Shown: one piece after another, positions 1 through 7,390 of the stretch
Numbering within the stretch: the stretch's first letter is position 1
How the letters are laid out: each line of letters opens with the position of its first letter
DNA from: Candidatus Roizmanbacteria bacterium
GTDB lineage: Bacteria > Patescibacteriota > Microgenomatia > GCA-001788215 > 2-01-FULL-40-14
Assembly (NCBI GenBank): GCA_016203755.1
Contig: JACQMD010000028.1
Span: 1-13,509, forward strand
DNA: 13,509 nucleotides
Direction: 5' to 3'
The notes under the pieces: generated by a model
Database searches by the model: none
Told to the model about the DNA's origin: nothing
The model's input: the letters and a program-made list of their open reading frames with translations, nothing else
Position numbers and translations under genes: made by a program

Positions 1-1018
<1,018 letters not shown>

Positions 1019-1027
1019 AAGCGGCTT

Positions 1028-1054
1028 TTCTCTCCATGTACAACACAGAGAGAA
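1028..1054 (-). other. Hairpin just upstream of the 23S 5' end
   Basis: TTCTCTC (1028-1034) and GAGAGAA (1048-1054) form a 7-bp stem with a 13-nt loop, about 10 nt upstream of the estimated mature 23S 5' end. It could guide 5' processing of pre-23S. No function is proven. Confidence 0.4.
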
Positions 1055-1071
1055 TTCACCGTTTACTTTTC

Positions 1072-1100
1072 AAAATATAACCTATTTACCTGATTGTCAA
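1072..1100 (-). promoter_or_regulatory. Possible promoter between tRNA-Ala and 23S rRNA
   Basis: On the minus strand a perfect TTGACA (+ 1095-1100) stands 17 nt before TATTTT (+ 1072-1077); TATATT at 15-nt spacing is an alternative -10. It could start 23S transcription independently of tRNA-Ala. The -35 is perfect but the -10 is weaker than in the protein-gene promoters of this window. Confidence 0.35.
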
Positions 1101-1177
1101 CGAACAATGAAGTAACCTGTACTTCTTAATTCTATTCTCTTTTGCTTTCAAAAAAGAACAGGACTAAAAAGTATGTG

Positions 1178-1214
1178 TCGAGCTGAGCTCGATTTCACCA
1201 AGCTAAGCTTGGTG
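1178..1214. repeat. Two trinucleotide-loop palindromes downstream of tRNA-Ala
   Basis: TCGAGC-TGA-GCTCGA (1178-1192) and CACCAAGC-TAA-GCTTGGTG (1196-1214) are perfect stems with 3-nt loops, three bases apart. The second contains the tRNA-Ala 3' ACCA (1210-1213), so in the precursor transcript the tRNA 3' end can pair with its own trailer. They share their build (6-8 bp stem, 3-nt loop) with palindromes at 851-865, 1323-1352 and 12639-12653. Confidence 0.6.
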
Positions 1215-1285
1215 GACCTAGTCGGGTTTGAACCGACGACCTCACGCTTGCAAAGCGTGCGGTCTGCCAAATGAGCTATAGGCCC
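1210..1285 (-). tRNA. tRNA-Ala, anticodon TGC
   Basis: The minus strand folds as a complete 76-nt tRNA. The acceptor GGGCCTA pairs with TAGGTCC (one G-T pair), the D arm contains AGCTCATTTGGCAGA, the anticodon arm is CACGC-TTTGCAA-GCGTG with anticodon TGC, and the T arm is GTCGG-TTCAAAC-CCGAC. The discriminator is A and the CCA end is encoded. It sits upstream of the 23S gene, the place of tRNA-Ala in the usual 16S-Ile-Ala-23S operon. The 3' CCA lies inside a strong palindrome with the trailer. Confidence 0.97.
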
Positions 1286-1296
1286 AATCCGAATTT

Positions 1297-1369
1297 GTTA
1301 ATAAGTTAGTGTGCTTTAGGCCCCAGCCAGAGGCTGGTCCGCCTTTGGCGGAAACTGAGCTAACGGCCC
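1297..1369 (-). pseudogene. Probable broken tRNA-Ile interrupted by two palindromes
   Basis: On the minus strand 1369-1353 reads GGGCCGTTAGCTCAGTT, the typical start of tRNA-Ile(GAT): 7-nt acceptor, TA, D stem GCTC, AGTT. In the D loop, where GG should follow, stand two abutting palindromes, TCCGCC-AAA-GGCGGA and CCAGCC-TCT-GGCTGG. After them comes GGCCTAAAGCACAC, which resembles the usual GGTTAGAGCACAC. The rest is decayed: CTTATTA stands where the anticodon loop CTGATAA would be, and no T arm or 3' acceptor is found before tRNA-Ala. The position directly upstream of tRNA-Ala is where tRNA-Ile normally lies. The match is short, so coincidence remains possible. Confidence 0.4.
1323..1352. repeat. 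Two abutting trinucleotide-loop palindromes
   Basis: CCAGCC-AGA-GGCTGG (1323-1337) and TCCGCC-TTT-GGCGGA (1338-1352) are perfect 6-bp stems with 3-nt loops, with no base between them. They fall in the D-loop position of the apparent tRNA-Ile remnant. Confidence 0.65.
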
Positions 1370-1402
1370 GCTCGCCATCGCTACGCTCAGGCGTTAGCGG
1401 GC
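1366..1402. repeat. GC-rich palindrome with two alternative folds
   Basis: GCCCGCT-CGCC (1366-1376) pairs with GGCG-TT-AGCGGGC (1390-1402). A competing fold pairs GCTAACG (1359-1365) with CGTTAGC (1392-1398), or GCTCGCC (1370-1376) with GGCGAGC (1400-1406). It lies between the terminator and the tRNA-Ile remnant. Its function is unknown. Confidence 0.5.
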
Positions 1403-1454
1403 GAGCCCAACTGCTTGCCGAGCCATAGCCAATAGCCTCAATTGTTATTCGATT

Positions 1455-1487
1455 CAAAAATAAAAAAGCTGGCCTAAAAGCCAGCTC
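1455..1487 (-). terminator. Rho-independent terminator
   Basis: On the minus strand AGCTGGC (+ 1480-1486) pairs perfectly with GCCAGCT (+ 1467-1473) around a 6-nt loop, followed by TTTTTATTTTTG. It closes transcription coming from the exported-protein genes, or from a short RNA started at 1602-1630, before the tRNA-Ala/23S region. Confidence 0.85.
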
Positions 1488-1597
1488 CTCAACCCTCTGT
1501 CACAACGACAGGAATTATACGTTTCTACACCACAGAAAACTCACGACTGTTTGACGTTGTATGTGTGAAACTATTCTCATGCCGACTTCAAGTTACT
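1456..1597 (-). ncRNA. Candidate small RNA between promoter and terminator
   Basis: A consensus promoter (TTGACA-N17-TATTAT, + 1602-1630) starts at the stop codon of the 85-aa gene, and a clear terminator follows about 140 nt later. No convincing reading frame lies between; the only ATG-led frame is 21 codons (1515-1580). A short hairpin CTGTC/GACAG precedes the terminator. The unit would make an RNA of about 140 nt. It does not look like 5S rRNA or tmRNA to me. Alternatively the promoter could feed tRNA-Ala/23S by read-through. Confidence 0.3.
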
Positions 1598-1601
1598 TTC
1601 T

Positions 1602-1630
1602 ATAATAACAGAAGCCTCTATTCTTGTCAA
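1602..1630 (-). promoter_or_regulatory. Promoter overlapping the stop codon of the 85-aa gene
   Basis: The minus strand has TTGACA (+ 1625-1630), a 17-nt spacer and TATTAT (+ 1602-1607). The TGA inside TTGACA is also the stop codon of the upstream gene. Unlike the four protein promoters nearby, no ATG follows at 8 nt, which points to an RNA product or an operon leader. Confidence 0.55.
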
Positions 1631-1884
1631 GGAGTGGGTGAAGTTCCCATTCCTTCCTGCACAAAGATCGTCTTCGCCGATATTTCGGAAGGAAGATTCG
1701 GTTTATCAAATATAATAATATCCCGATCTGGTGGAGTAACAACATCCCATCCTTCCCATACTCCATCACTCGCAATATCTTCTGTTACCCCAGAAGTTTG
1801 TGCTGCAGGAGCAGAAGGTTCTTGTCCTACTAGAGACAAAGACGCAATGATGAGTAATGTTCTTATCAGTCGACCTTTTTCCAT
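1627..1884 (-). CDS. Small exported protein of unknown function, 85 aa
   Basis: I do not recognise this protein. It begins MEKGRLIRTLLIIASLSLVG, a short basic start and hydrophobic stretch like a Sec signal peptide. A mature part of about 60 residues follows, rich in Asp, Pro and Ser, with no cysteine and no known motif. The start is set by a promoter whose -10 box lies exactly 8 nt before the ATG. The upstream AGGAG is part of the promoter spacer and so cannot be a ribosome binding site. An in-frame TGA lies further upstream. The gene follows the 580-aa Tat protein by 52 nt on the same strand with its own promoter of the same form, so they are probably co-expressed. It may be a partner of that protein. 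That it is a real gene rests mainly on the promoter and signal peptide. Confidence 0.6.
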   Translation of the reverse strand: MEKGRLIRTLLIIASLSLVGQEPSAPAAQTSGVTEDIASDGVWEGWDVVTPPDRDIIIFDKPNLPSEISAKTIFVQEGMGTSPTP

Positions 1885-1892
1885 ACAGCCAC

Positions 1893-1921
1893 AGTATATG
1901 TCAGCTTCTCCTCGCTGTCAA
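1893..1921 (-). promoter_or_regulatory. Leaderless promoter of the 85-aa gene
   Basis: TTGACA (+ 1916-1921), 17-nt spacer, TATACT (+ 1893-1898), then 8 nt to the ATG at 1884. The expected start of transcription falls within a base or two of the ATG. Confidence 0.8.
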
Positions 1922-1936
1922 TCAAAAAGAACGATA

Positions 1937-3679
1937 CTAACGTGACACGTTTGAACGATTGTATTGTGATAGCAGTGTTTCTCGTATGTGCTCGTGAATT
2001 TCTGTTGATTGCACAATAGTTCCCGCACCTGCCGGATTGTACTTTCCCGGCACCATCAGACAGCTATGTTCCAACGTGAGTAACTCTTGTGTCACCGGAT
2101 GTGTCATGATGGTAGTAAACATAAATATGTCGCCATCTTTCGGCAAAATGCCATCCGGCGGATTTCCCGCAAGAAGAGAGAGGAATCTCTCAAACTGATC
2201 TGGCGCTTCAAAGATCATGTACGGGGCAATCAGCTGTGTCTCACCGTTTTCACGTACGATACGGAGATTGTTTATGACGTTTGTATTTGCGGGGAATGGT
2301 TTGGTACGAAATTCCCCATCGATTATCATCGCCGTCATCGGGTTGATCCGTGTTCCGGTCATTGTTTTCTCTTCACCATCTTCCATGTAGTGCACAACAA
2401 AACTCCCCGGGTGCTTGCTGTCAGCAAATAGAATTCTATAGAGTACCCCCTCTTCAAGCTGCGTATCGGGTCCGGGTAAATGCTGATTGTCTATTAACCA
2501 CTCTATGGCATCGGGGAATGCCGGATATTGTTCACGGTACGGATAATCATTGCTTCCTTCTTTTGCGCCGCTTACGATGGCAAGAGCAGATTTGGCAAGC
2601 TTTTTGTTTTTTGCATAGTCGAGTGATAGGTTTGTCCAGAAACCACGGTATTCAAGAAGAGCCCCAAGATGTTCATTGAAATGGGACGCAATATTTTCAC
2701 CAAGAGGAGTAAGCTGGTCGAGTATTTTGCCAAATACTTGCTTGTGCATACTCGACGGAATATCGACATACCATCCATTTTCACTTCGATCAAGAAGATC
2801 AAGGAGTAGCTCCAGATACACCGGATGCTTCCACTGTTCCCGGTCAATTGAGTGAAACAGGCTAAAGTTTGAAAGGGTATTTGAAACCGCTTCATTGAAT
2901 GCGCGGTACATATCCGGATACTGCTTCGCCGTAGCAGATGAATCAACAAGGGCATTTGCTAGTTCATTGAGGCCATACCCGATGTTTTCGTAATCAGGCC
3001 CGGAACTTTCCGGCCGTCCCATGGTTATAACAACCTCGCGCTTTTCTTCATCATCCGGATCGGTAATAACAGTAATTGCTCCAGCCATCGTTGCATCGTA
3101 CTTCCAGGTTAACTTTTTTATCTTGTTCCAAAACGGCGTCTCTGTAATAGGTTCTTCTGTACCGGCACTTTCATCCCGCATCTCTTTCCAAAGCACGGAA
3201 AGATCTTCCATACCTCCTAAAATCGCAGTGAAAAATTCGGTTCGGTTCGCAATATTGTCCATGGATCCTTCAATACTATAGTTTGCCTTATCAATCGTAA
3301 TTCCCATTTCCCGCAAGAAATCATATGAGTGATTACGAAATTGTTCTCGATCAATCGGGTTCTGCTGTTCTGGCTTTGGGTTACCTATAGTTGGAACATA
3401 TACATAATGGTCAAGAGCAGATGAAGCAATTGTTCCTTGTGTTGTCAGACGGTCAATTGCGCTATTTTTTCGCGGTCTTCGGATAAACTCCAAACGACTT
3501 CGATCTTGTGGAGGCACCGGTTCCCAAGCTAGAACTCGTTCACTTTCAATGACCGGAGTCTCTCCAAGTGAAGGAGGAGATGCAGGAAGTAAACCAACAA
3601 ATGGTGTTGTCAGGGCTAATCCCCCGAATCCTCCTATGCTTCTCAATACGTCACGTCTCGTTAGTTCTCGCTTTTCCAT
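1937..3679 (-). CDS. Tat-exported protein of unknown function, 580 aa
   Basis: The N-terminus has a twin-arginine signal: T7-R8-R9-D-V-L-R, then a hydrophobic segment to about residue 31 ending in LLPAS. This suggests export in folded form, often with a cofactor, if the organism has Tat. The mature part (about 545 aa) is a soluble mixed-type sequence with helical stretches and no further membrane segment; I cannot assign a family. Near the C-terminus, residues 515-540 read DGDIF...LEHSC followed by a hydrophobic stretch and GTIVQST. This faintly recalls the GD..F/HSG motifs of NlpC/P60 or YiiX-like papain-fold hydrolases, but that is a guess. The start is fixed by a promoter with its -10 box 8 nt upstream of the ATG, with no Shine-Dalgarno sequence. 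It lies 69 nt downstream of subtilase A and 52 nt upstream of the 85-aa exported protein. Confidence 0.9.
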   Translation of the reverse strand: MEKRELTRRDVLRSIGGFGGLALTTPFVGLLPASPPSLGETPVIESERVLAWEPVPPQDRSRLEFIRRPRKNSAIDRLTTQGTIASSALDHYVYVPTIGNPKPEQQNPIDREQFRNHSYDFLREMGITIDKANYSIEGSMDNIANRTEFFTAILGGMEDLSVLWKEMRDESAGTEEPITETPFWNKIKKLTWKYDATMAGAITVITDPDDEEKREVVITMGRPESSGPDYENIGYGLNELANALVDSSATAKQYPDMYRAFNEAVSNTLSNFSLFHSIDREQWKHPVYLELLLDLLDRSENGWYVDIPSSMHKQVFGKILDQLTPLGENIASHFNEHLGALLEYRGFWTNLSLDYAKNKKLAKSALAIVSGAKEGSNDYPYREQYPAFPDAIEWLIDNQHLPGPDTQLEEGVLYRILFADSKHPGSFVVHYMEDGEEKTMTGTRINPMTAMIIDGEFRTKPFPANTNVINNLRIVRENGETQLIAPYMIFEAPDQFERFLSLLAGNPPDGILPKDGDIFMFTTIMTHPVTQELLTLEHSCLMVPGKYNPAGAGTIVQSTEIHEHIRETLLSQYNRSNVSR

Positions 3680-3687
3680 CGTGCCGG

Positions 3688-3716
3688 AGTATACGAGGAG
3701 AAGATTAGTTTGTCAA
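3688..3716 (-). promoter_or_regulatory. Leaderless promoter of the Tat-protein gene
   Basis: TTGACA (+ 3711-3716), 17-nt spacer, TATACT (+ 3688-3693), then 8 nt (CCGGCACG) to the ATG at 3679. The gap leaves no room for a Shine-Dalgarno sequence in the transcript. Confidence 0.85.
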
Positions 3717-3748
3717 TGAATCGCCGTAAAAGCGGGCAGAGTTCTAAT

Positions 3749-6700
3749 TTAAAAATTAGGAGTTGATGAGACGGTAACCGGAACAGTTTTAGAACACAGC
3801 GCTAGGCCATTGACAATACCTTTTACTACAATACTTGTTGTACCTTGTGTAAGTCCTGAGGTGAGTCGTGTGTTGTAAGGAGTAATGGTATCCTCTGCCG
3901 GACTCAGGGTAACTATACCGGTGTTGCTTGACGCAAACGTTACCTTCTGTACCGTCCCATTTGATGAAACGGTGGCTGTAACCGTGTATGTGCTGGATGG
4001 AGACATGGCAATTTGTAATTCATTAGTCATGATCGTACAGGAGAGCGGTTTGGGAGTTGGAGTACGTGTTGGAGTAGATGTAGGCAGAGGAATTGGTTTT
4101 ACTGGAAGAGGAGTAGGTGTAATGAGTCCGTTATATGAGCCTGTACGAAGTAAATCATGCATAAACATGGGCCACTGCATCAACTGTTGGTTTGGAGCGT
4201 CCTGGGTATTATGAAGAAAGGCATCGTAGTTACCATGCGATATGATACCAAGATGCGTCGTTGAATTTATTGTTCCGGCGGTAAATTTGAATAGTTCACA
4301 CGGCTCTATACCAAGCTGTCTTGGATACCCCGTTACTAATACACCATTGTGATTATAAGCAAGTATAAAACAGTCACCAAGGTTTGTGATCGGATAGTTA
4401 TATCCTGCAAATAGTAACTCAATATTGGAATCTGTATCGATATCAATAGCAAGTGCTTGTGGAGACTGTTGACTATAATAGAAGGCGTATGGACTATATA
4501 CGGGCCAGCCAGAGACGTTCGTGCCTGTATGATGCCAGGCAAACAAATTACCTGTCGTGGTATTTGTTTGACTATTTATGACAATTTCAAGATCCTTATC
4601 AGCATCCAGATCTGTCAGTGTCGGAGAAGTACGGAGACGCTCAGTTCCGGTATATTTTGGCCAGCCGGACATTTTCGTCCCATTATGATGATACGCATAA
4701 ACATTCCCTCCATCAGGCACACGTATCTCAGTACTAAACACTATCTCTAAATCGCCGTTTCTATCAAGATCTCCTAACACCGGAGCTGAGGGAACCCGTT
4801 CATCAGTAGTTTGAATCGTGCTTACTCCATAATCGGTACCATTTTCTATATTAGTCAGAAGAATTCTGCTTGGCCAGGGTGCATTATATTGATAAAAACT
4901 GGTAACCAGCTCCAGATTGCCATCGCCATCCACATCACCGACTGATGAACCGCTCAGATTGTCATACGGACCGGTACGTTCCCACAGAAGGCTATTTGAA
5001 CTTGTGTATGCACGGATGGAAGGAGTGATGGAAGTGGAAGAAGATCCTTTTCTCACATTGACAATTATGTCATGAATACTATCATTATTAGCTTTTGCCA
5101 AAAGTACATGATAAAAGCCAATAACCCCTGCTTCAACGCGCGGCCATCCAGATTTATTTTTCCCATTATGTTCTAATACATAGAGACTGGTAGGACCGAC
5201 AAATACTCTTCTCGTACCAAATACGAGTTCTGGGTTGGGATCAGTGTCGATATTTCCAATTGCCATTTCTCCGGTAAAATATGCCTCGGGAGCAATTGCA
5301 TAGGTCCATAGTAAATGTCCATCATTCGTATATGCCTTAACCCAATACCCGCCGGCGGTAATTATTTCATTCGTTCCATTAAGATCCAGATCGACAAATG
5401 AAATGCTTTGCCCGGTTCCGTTTTTCTTCGGCCATCCGACATCTGTGCTCGCTTGATAGGTAAAAGGAATTCGCTGTGAATACGACTTGTTATTGTAGGT
5501 ATACGTGACGATAAGTACGAATGAAATAGTATATCCCGGAGGCGCTTGGTTGTTGAGTGATACCGTATAATCTGTCGCATTGTATTTTATTTCTCCTGGT
5601 GCTATTGTCCCATAGCTTGATGAACCAGAGGAAATAGTCACATACGGATCTGCCGCTGATAGTTGAGCAGATACTGCAGTTGCTCCCATCCATTCGTTGA
5701 GAAGACCCACCCGCAAGCGAACAGTTTCTCCCGGCTCGAAAAAACCATTTGGCCACTGAGCCGAAGTGTCATTAATAGTGGTGCTGCGATAGAGAAGCTT
5801 GGGAATCCCAATCTTTGTCAGAGCGCTGTACGCATTCACTCTTCCTATTCCTAACTTACCTATAAAGCTCGGATTTTTAGAATCAATTGAATCCGCGGTA
5901 TATTTTAATTGACCTAATACCTGTCCGCTTGTCCAGGCAGGATTTCTGGAAAAGATAAGTCCGGCAATTCCAGCTACATGAGGTGATGCCATTGAAGTTC
6001 CGGAACAGAGTCCAAAACCGTCACTGGCTGAACCGTGATTGCTGTCAGCGCAGCTTAAGGACAATGTTTTTGAAGGTATAAACGTCGAAAGAATGGAAAC
6101 CCCTGGAGCAGCAATATCGACCCACCCGGTACCATTATCAAAGTTAGAAAAAGAGGCTTTTCTATCTGCGTTATCTGTTGCCGCAACACTCAACACGTGT
6201 TCCATCGAAGCAGGATATGCAGGTGATGAGCTATTGGAATTTCCGGCAGCGGCAACGAAAACTACTCCAGCTGCAGCTGCTTGATTAATACTATCTTGCA
6301 ATGTCTGTGAATAACCACCACCACCCCAGCTATTGTTAAGAACGTCTGCTCCATTTTGCACGGCATAGTCGATGGCTCTTACCGCATTAGCGACATTTCC
6401 AGAACCGCCAGAATCCAAAAACTTTAATGCCATCAGTTTACAGTTTGGACATACTCCCGAAACTCCCCTACTATTATTAGTAACTGCGGAAATTGTACCG
6501 GCAACATGAGTGCCGTGACCATGATCATCTTTCGGATCAGTATCATTATTGACAAAGTCATATCCGCCAATTACTTTATACGTCGATCCGATCCTTCCAC
6601 CTAAATCAGGATGCGTATAATCAATACCGGTGTCCACTACTCCGATAACTACCGCATTACTCCCTTGCTGTATATTCCATGCAGTGCTCGCATCAATATC

Positions 6701-7318
6701 AGCATCGGCAACAGATCCGGTAATGGTGCCGCTGTTCTCAAGGGGCCACTGCTCAGTATAAAACGTATCGTTAGGAGTATAAAAAGTAGTGACAATATAA
6801 TTGGGTTCTGCATATTCTACTCTCGGATCGGTTTTTAATTCCTCAACGATCGATGCAACAGAAACTGAAGGGTCGAATGTCAGCTTGGTAGTTTTTGATA
6901 GATCCGACTTGGTAAAAAGCTGGTCGTCAATGATCCGCTGGTTATTTTGTTGGGAGAAGTTTTGTTTCAAACGATTGAGTTTATCCTGCACCTTTTCTTC
7001 TTTGTTGATTATTTTTTCTGCTGATTTGATCGGATGTCGATCATTGACTTCCTGGAGCACTTCGGGAAGCGTTCGAATGTCAAGCGCGGATAAACTCGCT
7101 TGACTCACCTCTTGTTTGAGTTTGACAATGACTTCTCCTGGAACGTGAGGTGGAAGTTGTTTTCGTTGTGGAATAGGTATTGCTCCTACTGGTTCCTTGG
7201 CGCTTTTTTGAATATTTTGTGTTGTAGTTGCAAGTTGTACAGTGAGGGGAACTGCGGCAAGAATTACTACTACCGCACTGACGGCAAGATAGTGTTTAAC
7301 ACCTAACTTCGCAAGCAT
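3749..7318 (-). CDS. Secreted subtilisin-family serine protease A with FG-GAP-type repeats
   Basis: An S8 peptidase of about 1189 aa that acts outside the cell. Residues 9-31 are a signal peptide or membrane anchor. A charged propeptide (about 60-180) includes PGEVIVKLK and DPRVEYAEPNY, as in inhibitor-type prodomains. The catalytic domain (about 185-480) has Asp229 (VVDTGIDY), His268 (GHGTHVAG), oxyanion Asn360 (AAAGNS) and Ser442 (GTSMASPHVAG), so it should be active. After a beta-sandwich-like segment come FG-GAP/VCBS-type repeats (DVDGDGNLELV, DLDRNGDLEIV, DLDADKDLEIV) and WPMFMHDLLRTG. A Thr/Pro linker and a 98-residue Ig-like domain end the protein; that domain has two Cys and is closely related to the end of subtilase B. 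Two earlier starts are possible: ATG at 7324 (two extra residues) and GTG at 7321. I chose ATG 7318 because it lies 8 nt after the -10 box, as in the neighbours. The substrate is unknown. Confidence 0.95.
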   Translation of the reverse strand: MLAKLGVKHYLAVSAVVVILAAVPLTVQLATTTQNIQKSAKEPVGAIPIPQRKQLPPHVPGEVIVKLKQEVSQASLSALDIRTLPEVLQEVNDRHPIKSAEKIINKEEKVQDKLNRLKQNFSQQNNQRIIDDQLFTKSDLSKTTKLTFDPSVSVASIVEELKTDPRVEYAEPNYIVTTFYTPNDTFYTEQWPLENSGTITGSVADADIDASTAWNIQQGSNAVVIGVVDTGIDYTHPDLGGRIGSTYKVIGGYDFVNNDTDPKDDHGHGTHVAGTISAVTNNSRGVSGVCPNCKLMALKFLDSGGSGNVANAVRAIDYAVQNGADVLNNSWGGGGYSQTLQDSINQAAAAGVVFVAAAGNSNSSSPAYPASMEHVLSVAATDNADRKASFSNFDNGTGWVDIAAPGVSILSTFIPSKTLSLSCADSNHGSASDGFGLCSGTSMASPHVAGIAGLIFSRNPAWTSGQVLGQLKYTADSIDSKNPSFIGKLGIGRVNAYSALTKIGIPKLLYRSTTINDTSAQWPNGFFEPGETVRLRVGLLNEWMGATAVSAQLSAADPYVTISSGSSSYGTIAPGEIKYNATDYTVSLNNQAPPGYTISFVLIVTYTYNNKSYSQRIPFTYQASTDVGWPKKNGTGQSISFVDLDLNGTNEIITAGGYWVKAYTNDGHLLWTYAIAPEAYFTGEMAIGNIDTDPNPELVFGTRRVFVGPTSLYVLEHNGKNKSGWPRVEAGVIGFYHVLLAKANNDSIHDIIVNVRKGSSSTSITPSIRAYTSSNSLLWERTGPYDNLSGSSVGDVDGDGNLELVTSFYQYNAPWPSRILLTNIENGTDYGVSTIQTTDERVPSAPVLGDLDRNGDLEIVFSTEIRVPDGGNVYAYHHNGTKMSGWPKYTGTERLRTSPTLTDLDADKDLEIVINSQTNTTTGNLFAWHHTGTNVSGWPVYSPYAFYYSQQSPQALAIDIDTDSNIELLFAGYNYPITNLGDCFILAYNHNGVLVTGYPRQLGIEPCELFKFTAGTINSTTHLGIISHGNYDAFLHNTQDAPNQQLMQWPMFMHDLLRTGSYNGLITPTPLPVKPIPLPTSTPTRTPTPKPLSCTIMTNELQIAMSPSSTYTVTATVSSNGTVQKVTFASSNTGIVTLSPAEDTITPYNTRLTSGLTQGTTSIVVKGIVNGLALCSKTVPVTVSSTPNF
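3755..4042 (-). other. C-terminal Ig-like module of subtilase A, shared with subtilase B
   Basis: The last 98 residues start LSCTI and end with VPVTVSSTPNF, after a TPTRTPTPKP linker. The module has one Cys near its start and one in LALCSKT, probably a disulfide. It is about two thirds identical by eye to the end of subtilase B (7397-7687). A module shared at the C-terminus of two otherwise different proteases suggests surface attachment or sorting rather than catalysis. No LPXTG or membrane segment follows. Confidence 0.65.
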
Positions 7319-7326
7319 CACCATTG

Positions 7327-7355
7327 AGTATGGAAAAAACTGAAACGATTGTCAA
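7327..7355 (-). promoter_or_regulatory. Leaderless promoter of subtilase A
   Basis: TTGACA (+ 7350-7355), 17-nt spacer, CATACT (+ 7327-7332). ATG 7324 is only 2 nt away, too close to be in the transcript; ATG 7318 is 8 nt away, matching the other three genes. The promoter therefore decides the start codon. Confidence 0.8.
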
Positions 7356-7390
7356 TAGAAGAACATCGGTTCAGTAGATAGATTATTGAT

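Noticed and set aside
1515..1580. 21-codon frame starting ATGAGAATAG on the minus strand
   Set aside because: Too short and without a ribosome binding site or matching promoter distance.
1456..1597. 5S rRNA
   Set aside because: No conserved 5S core or closing stem is visible.
1901..1915. AGGAG upstream of the 85-aa gene as a ribosome binding site
   Set aside because: It is about 26 nt from the ATG and lies between the -35 and -10 boxes, so it would not be in the transcript.
3744..3759. CTAATTT/AAATTAG palindrome at the stop codon of subtilase A as a terminator
   Set aside because: The stem is entirely AT-rich and no T-run follows on the minus strand.
3885..4214. 109-codon plus-strand frame rich in Gly-Val
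   Set aside because: It is the antisense image of the Thr/Pro linker and end module of subtilase A.
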